From contig JAZKJV010006047.1 of the NCBI GenBank assembly GCA_037367405.1, positions 115,001 to 179,000 on the forward strand: a stretch of 64,000 nucleotides of DNA, written 5' to 3'. Positions 47,712 to 58,377 of the stretch are shown here, one piece after another; the stretch's first letter is position 1; the number at the start of each line of letters is the position of its first letter. The position numbers were made by a program, and so were the translations under genes. The DNA comes from Ottelia alismoides (taxonomy: Eukaryota; Streptophyta; Magnoliopsida; Alismatales; Hydrocharitaceae). The notes beneath the pieces were generated by a model. It made no database searches. It saw nothing but the letters and a program-made list of their open reading frames with translations, and had not been told where the DNA came from.

Positions 47712-49454
47712 ATGGCGGGTGCGAGTGGAAGCGGGAGCGGTGCGAGTGGTGCGAGTGCGAGGGCGGGCGTTGGGAGTGCGAAGTCGGGTGATGCGCGTGA
47801 TTTTGGCGAGGTCCACCGGGGTGTGCTGCAGGTAGATGGAAGTTTGGCTGGCGGTGCGGGGGCTGGGAAGGGAAAGGGTGTTGTCTTCCAGGCCGAGGGT
47901 GCTAAGGGTCAGGTTGGTGCTGCTGCTGAGGGCGAATGGACGGAGGTTTCTCACAAGAAGGCGGGAAGGCGTTGCTTCCGGTGCGGGGAGAGGGGACATC
48001 TCGCTTCTCGATGTCCCCTTCCTCCGCGTTGTTTTGCATGCGGGAATACGGGGCACCGTCATGCCTCCTGCAGGGCGCTCCGTCTTCGCAGACCAGCGCC
48101 GCCTCGGTTGCTTCACTCCTTATTCTCGGAGCGTTCTTTGCATGGCTCCCGTTCGGGTCCTCGCGTGTGGCGGGAGGTTCCGGTTCGTTCCTACGCGCAG
48201 GTGGTGGATCCTCGTTCTCAACCGTCGCTTGAGGTTTCTTCAGGAGCGGGTCTCGTAGTTGGTGCTATGGAGCTGTCTCATCGTCTTGAGGCGGCGGCGG
48301 AGGGCGGCTCGGTCCTTGGTGCTACCTCGTCTTCGCCTGGGGGTGCTTCGTCGAAGGCGGCCTTTCTTGCTCAGGATTTGCATGTGCCGGGCTCGTCTTC
48401 GCTAAGGGTGGAAGAGGGTCTCGGCTCTTCTCGTTTGGTGCTTATTGCAGTTGCACGCCGATGCGACATTGACTGGGAGGTTGTCAGGTCGCATGTTCAT
48501 GCCACTCTGGGGCCTCTTTTCGTTGGGGATTTTTGCTTGCTGGACCACTCTCATTGCTGCGTGCGCGGTCTTTCTTTGGAGCTCCGGGATTGCCTGCTGG
48601 ATCATGGCTCTAATGTTGACGTCTTTTGGCGGCCAACTCGTGTGGCTGATGGTGCTTCTTCTAATACCGAGGTTTGCATGGCTTCTATTACAGGCGTCCC
48701 CTTCTTGTCTAGAACTATTCCAGTTCTCAACAAAGCGTTTCACCGGTGGGGGAGTATTCTGTCGATCATTGATGATGGACTCGCTCCGGGAGCCGATCGG
48801 AAGTCTATTAGGGTCCTCTTCGAATGCAGTTCGACCTTTCTCAGCGATGCGCCTGGTCGGACCTTCTTCGGGTCTCTCAAGATTGGCCGGTGGAGGTTCA
48901 AGCCTGAGCTCTCTGTTATTCCACCTTCTTCGACGGAGGCAGCTTCGCCGGAGTTGGCCGAGATACAGCTTACTACTGCGACGGCGGTCGACGACGGGAT
49001 GGGGCGGGAGTGCGACGCTTCGCTTCCGCCTCGTCACGTGGAGCGCGACGTTTCATCTCCGAGTTGCCACGTGGGGCATGCTGGGCATGCTGGTGTTTTT
49101 TCCGAAGAGTCGCCATGCACGCATGATGTTTTGGGATCCTTCGAGACGCCTTTTCGGGCCCCGCATCATTCGCCTGCATCTTCTGAACTCCCTGTTGTGG
49201 GGGTTCCCGAGGACGATTCGACTTCTCTTTTCCCTCGCTTCGGGTCGGCTCCGGCTTTGCGGTTTGGTTATTCGGGTTGCTCGGCGGATCTCCCCAACCT
49301 GCAGGTCAGTACACTTGGGCAATTCGGATCTTGGCCGCGACCCATTTCTCAGTCTACTCGGACATCAGTGCCCGACTCCTTTATTATTCAAGTTGAGGCC
49401 TTGCGCCTGGATGTTAACCCTCCTTTGGTCTCAGCGCGCTGTGCTTCGCCTTAG
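47712..49454 (+). CDS. LINE ORF1 protein with two CCHC zinc knuckles (580 codons)
   Basis: RNA-binding protein of the LINE ribonucleoprotein. Residues 1-80 are Gly/Ala/Ser-rich. Two consecutive CX2CX4HX4C knuckles lie at about 88-101 (CFRCGERGHLASRC) and 107-120 (CFACGNTGHRHASC). The region after residue 240 (RLVLIAVARRCDIDWEVV... to IGRWRFKPELSVIP) has the look of the DUF4283-type fold found in plant LINE ORF1 proteins, but that is inference. The tail is Ser/Pro-rich. The frame stops at 49,454. However, the downstream frame to 49,729 (SFRRFGSTYSRRARPIHAAP...) reads like a natural C-terminus in another phase. A frameshift near 49,440 may therefore have cut about 90 residues from the original ORF1. 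Confidence 0.8.
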   Translation: MAGASGSGSGASGASARAGVGSAKSGDARDFGEVHRGVLQVDGSLAGGAGAGKGKGVVFQAEGAKGQVGAAAEGEWTEVSHKKAGRRCFRCGERGHLASRCPLPPRCFACGNTGHRHASCRALRLRRPAPPRLLHSLFSERSLHGSRSGPRVWREVPVRSYAQVVDPRSQPSLEVSSGAGLVVGAMELSHRLEAAAEGGSVLGATSSSPGGASSKAAFLAQDLHVPGSSSLRVEEGLGSSRLVLIAVARRCDIDWEVVRSHVHATLGPLFVGDFCLLDHSHCCVRGLSLELRDCLLDHGSNVDVFWRPTRVADGASSNTEVCMASITGVPFLSRTIPVLNKAFHRWGSILSIIDDGLAPGADRKSIRVLFECSSTFLSDAPGRTFFGSLKIGRWRFKPELSVIPPSSTEAASPELAEIQLTTATAVDDGMGRECDASLPPRHVERDVSSPSCHVGHAGHAGVFSEESPCTHDVLGSFETPFRAPHHSPASSELPVVGVPEDDSTSLFPRFGSAPALRFGYSGCSADLPNLQVSTLGQFGSWPRPISQSTRTSVPDSFIIQVEALRLDVNPPLVSARCASP

Positions 49455-49788
49455 ACTCCTGTGCGGTCCCCCCTGTCTCTCAAGAGGCCTCTGTGCCTTC
49501 TCCTCGGCTTCCGGGTTCTCTACCATTAGGCGATGGGACGAGCCTTTCCTTCAGACGTTTTGGGTCAACTTATAGCAGGCGCGCTCGTCCTATCCATGCG
49601 GCTCCGGTGCTTCACTCTTGCGCTTCCTTCAGGGAGGCCGTGGCCGAGGCTGCGGGTGTTCGTGGCCTTGGGGTTGGCATTGGTCGATGGGAGGCTGATG
49701 ACTCGGGGGCGAACTCCGGCGGTTGCTGATTGGTGGCTCACTCTTGGTTCATCCACATTTTTGGGGGCCAATTTTGTGGTTTATTTTA

Positions 49789-52700
49789 ATGAAGGTTCTT
49801 TCGTGGAATGTCCGCGGCCTCGGGGACTTGGTCAAACGTCGTTCCCTGGGTTCACGACTCTCAGAATGGTCTTGCGATGTTGCTTTTATCCAAGAAACAA
49901 AACTGCAAGCTCTTGATGATTACTCGTGGCGTTCTCTTGGTGCCGGTCAGTTTGACGAGTTCCATGCGGTTAACGCGGTTGGATCTGCTGGGGGCTTTCT
50001 TGTCACGTGGCGATCTCGCTCGTTCTCTTTTAATTCCATGCTTGCCGGTCATCACATGATTACTGTTGCTTTGGAACGGGTCGATTCTTCTGCTTTGATA
50101 GTGTTCTCGTGCATATACGCTCCAACTTGTCATATTTTACGCCGGGAATTATGGGACAACATGCGGGAGGTGGCCAATTTATTCTCGGGGATTCCTTGGA
50201 TTATGGGGGGTGACTTCAACGTCACCATTCACTCTTCCGATCGGCCTCGCGGCAGGGGTGGTCGCGACCCTGGCTCGCAAGATTTTTTGGACGTGATTGA
50301 TGACTTGGCGCTCTTTAATTTGGTCCCGAGCGATATTTCTTACACGTGGCGGAATAGCTCTTCTCGCTCTCGGATTGATCGGTTTTTGGCTAGTGGCTTG
50401 GCTATGGACTCCTTCCCCCTTTGCTCAGTCTCCTCTCGCCCCCGATCATTCTCGGATCACTCTCCCATTATTTGGGATTCTAGCGACGACATTAACCCTC
50501 GGGGGCTTTTTCGATATGAAAAATATTGGCTGTTGGAACCTAATTTCAAAACTGTCGTCCAGAATCATTGGAATCATGTCCCCGTCTCTGGCTCCGTGGC
50601 ATCTAAACTTAATCAAAAGCTTTCTACCCTTCGGAGGGTTCTCGCTGAGTTCAAAAAGTCTACCAGGCAGGCGCGGCGTGCTTTGCGCGTTGAGGCGGAG
50701 GAGATTATCAGGCATTTAGATTCCACGGAGAACGCGCACGATCTCTCTTTTGACGAGCTTCGGGAGCGCACTGCTGCTCTCGCTCGGGTGCAGGAGGAGG
50801 ATAAGAAGAGAACTTTGGAGTGGCGTCAGCGTTCGCGAGAAAAATGGATCAAAGAAGGCGACGCGAACACGGCATTCTTTCACCAGGTGGCTAGCAATCG
50901 GAGGCGTTGTAATATGCTGCGGTCCCTCACTATCAATGACGTTGTTTTCTCCGGGGATACGGAGATGGGGAGCGCCATCGTTGATCATTTCAGACGTATC
51001 TCTTCTTCTCTCCCTCCGCGGCGTTGGCATTGGCTTGGGGTGGGTGCACCCTCTATTTCGGTCGCGGATTCCGAGAACCTGATTCGTCCCATTTCTTTGG
51101 AGGAGATTAAGGCTGCGGTTTGGGCGTTAAATCATGAGTCTTCCCCGGGGCCTGACGGATTCTCCGTCGCGTTCTACCGGGATTTTTGGGAGACTGTATC
51201 GGGGGACGTCTTCGCTGTCGTCTCGGAGTTTTGTGTTGGAAACCTCGGCTTCGATCGTTTAAATAGGGCGAATATTGTGCTCATTCCAAAGAAGAACCCG
51301 GCATTGCGCTTTGACGATTTCCGGCCTATTTCTATTTCCGATGTATTTATCTTATTGTGGCCAAAACTCTGGCTATTCGCCTCGCTCGGGTCTTGGATGG
51401 ACTTATCTCCCCTGTTCAAGGGGCCTTCATTAAAGGAAGGCATATTGCGGATTACATCGTCGTCGCGTCTGAAATGGTGGCTGATTGGAAGAAAGACAAA
51501 AGGAAGGGGGTCCTCTAGAAAGTTGATTTTGCCAAGGCTTATGATTCCATTGATTGGCGCTTCCTCTGGTCGGCTTTGCGTAGGCAGGGATTCCCTAATT
51601 TATGGATTGCTTGGATGCGCAGATGCGTCTCCACGGTCTCACTCTCGGTTTTAATCAATGGGCGGCCGGCTAGTGGTTCGTTTCAACCTCGCAAGGGGGT
51701 GCGTCAGGGCTGCCCCCTGGCGCCCCTTCTTTTCGTCCTGGCTTCGGATGTGCTGGCGCGTATGGTTGACCGCGTCATTAATGCGGACCTTTCTAATGGG
51801 TTCCGCAAGGGGGATGTCTGCGTGCCTTTGATCCAGTTCACGGACGATACGATTTGCTTCATTGAGGGCGGTCCGGAGGAGGTGGCGAGTATGGCCACTA
51901 CTCTTACTATTTTTTGTGAGCTATCAAGAATCCATGTAGCTGACCCTACTTATAGTGGGGGAAGGCTTAGCACTTTATCAGGGATGTCGATCAATGCCTC
52001 CAAATCCTACGTGGTGCCTTTTGGCATGACGCCTTCGGAGGCGGAGGATTGTGGCCGTCTGCTTGGTATTGTTCCTGGGGAGCTTCCATTTCCATATCTT
52101 GGTGTTCCTCTTTCGCTGGGGCGGGCCCGTTCTGCGGATTGGCGGGCTATCACGGAGCGGATGGAGGCGCGACTTGCGGGCTGGAGGGCCGCCTTGCTTT
52201 CTCGGGGTGGGCGCCTTATCCTATTAAATTCCGTGCTATCTTCTATTCCGGTGTACTTTCTCTCGGTGCGTAGAATGCCTGTGGGGATTCGCTTACGCGT
52301 GGAGAGATATATGCGTCGCTTCCTTTGGGGTCGGAAGGACGGGAGCGGTAGGGGGATGCATCTTGTCGCTTGGGATGTGGTGACCATGCCTAAGCGTTGC
52401 GGTGGACTTGGCATTCGGAGATTGGATCTGGTCAACGACGCTCTACTTCTCAAATGGGTGACTAGAATCTGGGGCAAGGACGATTCCTTTTTCTGCAACG
52501 TACTTCGGGTGCTTCTAAGCAGCGACTGGTTCGGGATGCTGCAGGGGACTTTGCAATTCCATTCTTCCCCTTTCTGGCGCAGTGTGTCGTCTACTCTGCG
52601 GACGAATTTTGCGCTTTTCACCCCGGTACTTGGGACGGGTGAACTCTTCAAGTTTTGGATGGACGACTGGTTGGGGGGAGGTCCTCTTCACGTGCGCTTC

Positions 52701-53381
52701 CCGAGATTGTTTGCGCTTGCTTCGAATAGGCTCGCTACTGCCGCGGAATGCTGGTCTGACGGCTACTGGTGCCCTCGCTTCTCTGGGAATCTCTCTGATC
52801 AACGGGTGGCTGATTTCGTCTCGATGATGAAGGCTCTCAATTCTGCGCCTTCGCCTACTGTGCTGCGGGACCATTGGAGTTGGAAAGACTGGGCTTTTTC
52901 CACTCGCAAGGCTTACCGGGATCTGCTCTCTTCCCCGCCTTCTTTGTCTTCTCCACTCGTGCGCGATTGTGCTTTCTTCTGGGGCCTTCGCTTGCCGGAG
53001 CGTATTGCCATTTTCTTATGGTTATTCCGCCAGCGGCGCTTGATGACCCGGGATCGGTGTGCCAAGTTTTTTCCTCAGACTAGCGCTGCTTGCCATCTCT
53101 GCCGTGATTAAGACGAAACTCCCGATCATCTTTTCTTTCAATGTTCCTTGGTTGCGGGGGTCTGGGATGACGTGGCTTGGGCTCGTGCGGACAATATTGA
53201 AGACTTTTGCGAGATCCTTTGGTCGAACAGGTCGAGGGTCAGGGCTGATTTCTTGGGCCCTATCGCGTTGCTGTGGTCCATTTGGCGTGCTAGGAATGAT
53301 GCTATTTTCTCGGGCATGCGTTTCTATAGGGAGAACGTTAGCATTTTGGGTAATAGACTTATCTCCGACCGGTGTTCGTAA
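49789..53381 (+). pseudogene. LINE ORF2 (endonuclease, reverse transcriptase, zf-RVT), broken
   Basis: Target-primed retrotransposition enzyme. It starts at ATG 49,789 (MKVLSWNVRGLG), about 60 bp after the probable original ORF1 end. The endonuclease shows the N7 block, QETK with Glu36, YAPT, GGDFNVT and SDHSPI. The reverse transcriptase shows ESSPGPDGF, NIVLIPKK, FRPIS, then after a frameshift near 51,345 GAFIKGRHIADYI, KVDFAKAYDSIDW, RQGCPLAPLLFVL and the catalytic FTDDT near 51,838 (relatives usually have FADDT). A TAG lies at 51,516-51,518 just before KVDFAKAYDS. The TAA at 53,109-53,111 splits the zf-RVT domain (CHLC...HLFFQC), which continues open to 53,381. A 54-bp in-frame insertion lies at 51,927-51,980. 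It cannot make a full protein. Confidence 0.9.
51927..51980 (+). other. 54-bp in-frame insertion in the LINE reverse transcriptase
   Basis: The expected continuity FCELS-GMSINASKS is interrupted by 18 extra codons (RIHVADPTYSGGRLSTLS). TATCA is present at both edges (51,922-51,926 and 51,976-51,980), like a 5-bp target duplication. Confidence 0.7.
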
Positions 53382-53509
53382 TTGTGTGACGGCACTTTTT
53401 ACCGGGTGTCTCTGATGTATTTTTAATCTCCTTCTGCATCCTTCTACCCCATACTTGGGGCGAGCACCAACGAGTGCGTCCCCCTTTTTGGATCTTCAAA
53501 AAAAAAAAA

Positions 53510-54217
53510 TTAATTGTAGAACATAATATTTTCGTATCATTTTAAATCATGAGAGTTGGAATTGTTTATCATAAAAATACAACTAGGATGTCAAGTTATT
53601 ATGAAATTGAAGAAGAGTTCTAGTAAAATCGAGACTCCTGAAATTCTGGCATGGTTTAAGATGAGAAATAGTTGTTGACGTACAAGAAGGATAATACATG
53701 TATCTTTGACTATTTTTAAAATAATAACGATAAAATTAAGCATTGAAAATGTGATTTTTTCATGGATATGTATTTTTTTGCTTCAAATTGGATTCTCCTT
53801 GTTGACTAATCTTTCTTTTTGCATCTGAATCTATTAGTTTGTTTATTTATTTCCTTTCATTTTTTACTCCTATAATCTTGATTAGCATTTTCTGTTATTT
53901 ATTTCCTTGGATTCGATCAGGAGCTGTGAAATTTAATTATAATTTTTCCCGTGACTTGTTCTCTAGGTGTTCTTTGTAATATAGCCTTGAATTTGTGTAT
54001 TTTTGGTCTTATACTTCTTTTCTTCTTATTTGACATGCTTCCTTGAATTGTTTTCCCTACAGCTTCATCGTGTTGCATGAAATTTACAATTTGGCCCTTC
54101 TATTCCTTGAAAATCAATGATAAGTGCTTTGAATATTGGAGGAATTGTTTAATATGCATAATTAGAACAAAAGATGACAAGTACATTTTTCCGTGATAAA
54201 TAAAATAAGTATGATGA
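53510..54217. other. no gene recognised
   Basis: AT-rich DNA between the LINE tail and a MITE. Confidence 0.6.
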
Positions 54218-54226
54218 ATATATGAA

Positions 54227-54600
54227 GGGAAACATGGGGTTGTTCCTTGGGGGTAGTTAACTTGGCTATACCTCATTTTCCCCATTTTTTATTTTTTTGA
54301 AAAATTCTTTCATGAACTTTCATCATTATATCCATATATTATGTCATTCAAGTTTCATGAGAAACGAAAACTCCTACAGCCTGCATCCAGATGGGGTCGA
54401 TTTCAACAATTCTAGCCCGTTAAAAAATGATTGTCTAGATGAAGGCCGTAGGAGTCTCCGATTCCCACGAAACTTGAATGCATTATATAGGGATATATTG
54501 ATGAAAGTCCATGGAAACATTTTTTTAAAAAAACTAAAAGTTAGAAAAAATGGAGCGGGGAGCCAAGTTAGCTCCCCCAGATGGCAGCCCCATTAAATCC
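54227..54600 (+). mobile_element. Mutator-type MITE, copy 1 (374 bp)
   Basis: The ends start GGGAAACATGGGG on the left and GGATTTAATGGGG from the right. The arms share GGGGG...TAACTTGGCT and CCATTTTTT blocks over about 60 bp. A perfect 9-bp target duplication ATATATGAA lies at 54,218-54,226 and 54,601-54,609. The interior (gatggggtcgatttcaacaa...gatgaagg) is shared with copy 2 at 63,286 in the opposite orientation. A 99-codon frame inside is not conserved as a frame between copies, so it is not a gene. Confidence 0.92.
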
Positions 54601-54609
54601 ATATATGAA

Positions 54610-55639
54610 TGCATGCTTTAGGAAAGTTACGATCTGCACCATTTCTCGTGCTCCCCCCTTTTTCCTAAAAATAAACGTTGAAGTGCGAATTTTTCATTAA
54701 AATAATGTTCCTATGAGAACTCATTACACTTCCCAACTTAGATCCTTTACGATTAAAACAATTAAACATAATTACTAATCAGTTTTAAATGTGCAATTAA
54801 ACAATTAATCTTACTTGAGCGAGATTTTCACAAATCTATTCGTCTAGATACCATCTTAAAACATTGCCAAATCATACATTTTGTGCATTATGTACATCGA
54901 CTAGTTTAGCTGACAAATGACATGAAAATCTTATGACCTCTAGTCTTCTCATACTTCCAAAGTAACTTCATGTTATGGATTTCAAAGACCAAATTTGTGA
55001 CTAGATAGAAGCTCATAGGAACCCTTTCCAAAAGTTTTCAAACTAACTTTAATTATCTTTTATTCATTCTATGCATTTTCTTTTCTTTATGTCTACATTT
55101 GCCCAACATATTTCTTATCTATATAAGAGAGCCCTAGCACCTCATGAATTGAGAATCTTTATTTTCTCTCCACATGATATCAAAGCGACAATCCTAGATC
55201 GAAGTTTTCGTACACCGTACCCTAACCCCACCCGCAGCCCCATCACATGTCGATGGGGACCTTCCCCAAGCCATGTGTCGCTGCCACCCCTCCTTCTTTG
55301 GGTTGTTGCACATCCATTGGTCTCCTTCAAGGTCGGATATGTCATCGCATGCCCCTACTGAGCCATTGTGCGTTGTTGTAGGGCCATCCTAGAGCCCCGT
55401 GTGCCATCATCATACGCTTCCCAAAGGCCACATTGAAGAGCTTTGATGTCGTACACTTCCCAGAGTGGTGTCCTCCAGGTTTTAATGTGTGATAATGTTC
55501 TAGGACACTTGTGTACTTCTCCTCAGGAATGCATCTTCTCCAGATACAATCTGCACCCTCACGGAACATGTACCGATCCTTAGTAAAAATGGATCTCAGA
55601 CAAGAATTTGTCAACTTTTAATTTCATCAAATTTGCGGA
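54610..55639. other. no gene recognised
   Basis: Mixed-composition DNA. It may contain the decayed 3' part of the minus-strand Ty3 element, but RNase H and integrase motifs are not recognisable here. Confidence 0.45.
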
Positions 55640-56560
55640 ACTTTCTTGGAGAGAAGATAGTTGACAGATAGTTGACAAGATATGTCAAACATGTATCAAA
55701 GCTGTCTCCGTAGATCGAAAAATCATCCATGAATACCTCAAGGAAATTACTCACCATGTCACGAATACAGTTAGCATACATCTCTAGAATGTAGCTGGGG
55801 CATTACACACCCAAACGACATCCGCCAGAAAGCATAGGGTCCCAAATTGGATATGTGAATGTGGTCTTCTCTTGATCTTTGGGAGCTATAACAACTTAAT
55901 TATATCCAGAGTATCCATCCAAGAAACAAAAGTATTCCTTCGCAGCAAGTCTTTCGACTATTCGGTCAATGAAGGGCAAAGGGAAATGATCCTTCTTGGC
56001 GGATAGGATCGAGCGTCGGTAATGTACACAGACGCGCCATGATGTAGATACTTCGGTTGGAATCTCCTCTCCTCTGTCGTTCGTTATAATTGTGATTCTG
56101 GATTTCTTCAGGCCCACATGTAATAGACTTACTCATTTTGAATAAGAGATGGGGTAGATGAAACATGCATCACACCACTTCATGATTTCTTTCATCCCAA
56201 CCTCCTAGAGGTTAGGGTTCATATGGCATTGGAATTCAGGGGACGACTTGTTGTCTTCTTCTAAGTAGATATGGTGCGAGCACAATGACAGGTTTATCGC
56301 ATGGAGATCTGTAATTTTCCAGCCTATTACCTTGCGGTTTCTTTCTAGAACCTCGAGTTAGCGAGATTCTTGGTCCTTTGTCAGTTGAGAATTGATGATG
56401 ATCGGGAACATGTTTAGCTCGCCTGTAAGGAAGGCATACTTCAATGATGATGGCAATTGTTTCATCTCTGGTGGGGTTTGAATCAGTTCAATTGTACCCT
56501 TTGCAACTGTAGTCAATAGCAGATCTGTTGACTGTATACTATCCACCATGGTTATTTATG
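55640..56560 (-). pseudogene. Ty3 (Athila/Tat-like) reverse transcriptase remnant, minus strand
   Basis: Reading leftward, EMKQLPSSLKYAFLTGELNMFPIIINSQLTKDQE (56,549-56,358) is the stretch before RT. The palm start RVCVHYRRS, KKDHFPLPFIDRIVERLAAKEYFCFLDGYSGYN follows at about 56,050-55,900. KDQEKTTFTYPI and the catalytic-region block FLEVFMDDFSIYGDSFDTCL follow near 55,730-55,680. Stops and frame changes are present. It breaks off near 55,640; the thumb, RNase H and integrase are missing. Confidence 0.85.
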
Positions 56561-56899
56561 GTTCTGAGTACAAAATATCACAAATATCGGCAATGAATTC
56601 ATCTTGTTCAGATGGGGATTGAAAATCTCAAACAACTCAGTTAGTTCATCATCAAACAACTCATCCTCAAGGAAAGAGGAAGACTCGACTGTGCTTTCCA
56701 GGTCCTCCTTTGTGGAGAGGGATTCCTATATCTCAAATTCATCTAAGAATCAGTGTCGTTGATCTCTATTTGAAAATCACAATCTTCTGCTTCACATGGT
56801 GCACACACTCTCATTTGATACGGATTCTACATGCATCAGTTCTTGGATCGTCTCTATCACCTCTTTGTCAGAGTTGGAACAAAACATAATTTCTCTAGT

Positions 56900-57170
56900 G
56901 CCATAATCCACTACTATTTCGGTTGTTCTAAGAAACGATCATCCTAGTATGATCGGGGAATTGAGCAATGGCATCGAGGTGTCCATGTCTAGGAAAATGA
57001 AGTCCACTAGAAATCGTTTTCCTTGCACTATGATAACGACATCCTCCAAAATGCCCTTAGGCTGCTTAATCGATCGAGCTACGAATTGCAGGATCATTCT
57101 GGTTGACTTGAGCGGACCTAGCCCAAATTCTTTGAGTAGTGATGAATGTATCAAATTGATAAAGGGTCCA
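56900..57170 (-). pseudogene. Ty3 aspartic protease remnant, minus strand
   Basis: SLLKEFGLGPLKSTRMILQF, VARSIKQPKGILEDVVIIVQ and VDFIFLDMDTSMPLLNSPIILG match the C-terminal two thirds of the Athila/Tat-like protease. The catalytic D-S/T-G region just upstream is degraded. It lies between gag and RT in the expected order. Confidence 0.8.
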
Positions 57171-58213
57171 CTATCAAGAAGTGTTATGTCAAATTCTTGG
57201 TTAAAAATATCGCATCAGATGAGAGGGGCTCCCTTGTCTTTCATCTTTTTCGGGAGATTGCTGATAGCATTGATAGTGGTCGTGGTTAGAATGTGCTTTT
57301 CAGCATGCTTGCATCTGTTCTTACATGGTTGACGCTTCAGCATACACGCCTCCTTCAATCCTTTCTTCACATTCGGTATGTACTCCATGGCTTTGAGCAA
57401 ATACATTTCAAGCGTATATTTTGTAATATTTCAATGATCCCAGGGTCAGACAAAGCTGTTTTCAATTTCTTATTTTTTGTCATTTCTCATTGCATCGGGA
57501 GAAGGAAGTTTTACAGAATAAAAAACATTTGAATGACTAAAAGGGATACAATCATTCAAAACGGAAGGGGAAATGAAAACAACATATCCGGTTTCGTCGG
57601 CTCGCATAGGATCTGTTGCTGATGTTGACATCTCTTTGGTTGCATTGGCTCGACCTTGGTTGTTATTGTTGATGTTTGATTTCTGTTTTCTTCATTTTTT
57701 TGGTCTTTTTCTTCATTTGGTGTTGTTCTTCCTTCTTGTCCTCCTCCAGAGCTTCATGTGGGAACTGTTGACAAAGATTTACCCTACGAAGATATATTCT
57801 TCCCTTTCACAATGGTAGATGGATGTAGAGTCCTACCGCTCCTGAGAGTAATAAAATTAGATAACATAACTGGCGTATTCATACATGAGTCAGTCTCAAA
57901 TTGGACACTATTTGCTACATGCTCTCTATGCTAGAAGTTATTTAGGTTGGCTTTAACTGTGCTGGAATGATGGTTTCGCTGAGGCCAGATCGTCTAGCTT
58001 CTGGCTCATTTCACTTAAACTCTTCACCAATTGTACCGGGCAATCAAGGGATGGATTCACTAGGATTACCTCAATCTGCTCAGTGGGTTGCACACGCTGG
58101 TTCTTATACTTAGTACGGAGGATGTGACTAATAGCTTTGATAGTGACGAGGAGCATATTGTTGATAATATTGTGGAGGGGGGTACTGCTGTTGATACTGA
58201 GCAGTCGGATGTT
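57171..58213 (-). pseudogene. Ty3 gag C-terminal part, minus strand
   Basis: It continues the gag split by the hAT insertion at 58,214-58,221. The frame includes VQLVKSLSEMSQKLDDLASAKPSF near 57,960-58,040. No clear zinc knuckle is found. Several stops. Confidence 0.55.
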
Positions 58214-58377
58214 GGTGGTGGCAGGGATGGAGCCAGGATGATAACTAAGGGGGGGGGGGCACAAATTAAATATAACATTTCATTTATCAATGTAATAAAA
58301 TTAACTAACAACTGATGTAAGAAAATTAACTAACATATATAAAATCTACAAAAAATGCTCTTTCTAAAATTACCTTG

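Larger units (their letters stand above)
47680..53509 (+). mobile_element. near full-length L1-type LINE
   Basis: The order is ORF1 with zinc knuckles, then ORF2 with an AP-type endonuclease, reverse transcriptase and C-terminal zf-RVT, then a short 3' UTR and a 12-A tail (53,498-53,509). It is strongly GC-rich against AT-rich flanks. The 5' border is uncertain (near 47,590-47,690) and I found no convincing target duplication. ORF2 has at least one frameshift and two in-frame stops, so this copy is inactive although it is fairly well preserved. Confidence 0.9.

Noticed and set aside
48402..49037. 211-codon minus-strand frame within the LINE
   Set aside because: Shadow of ORF1 on the plus strand, which carries the real zinc knuckles.
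48445..49575. 376-codon plus-strand frame overlapping LINE ORF1
   Set aside because: Alternative phase of the GC-rich ORF1. No domain; hydrophobic Leu/Ser-rich composition.
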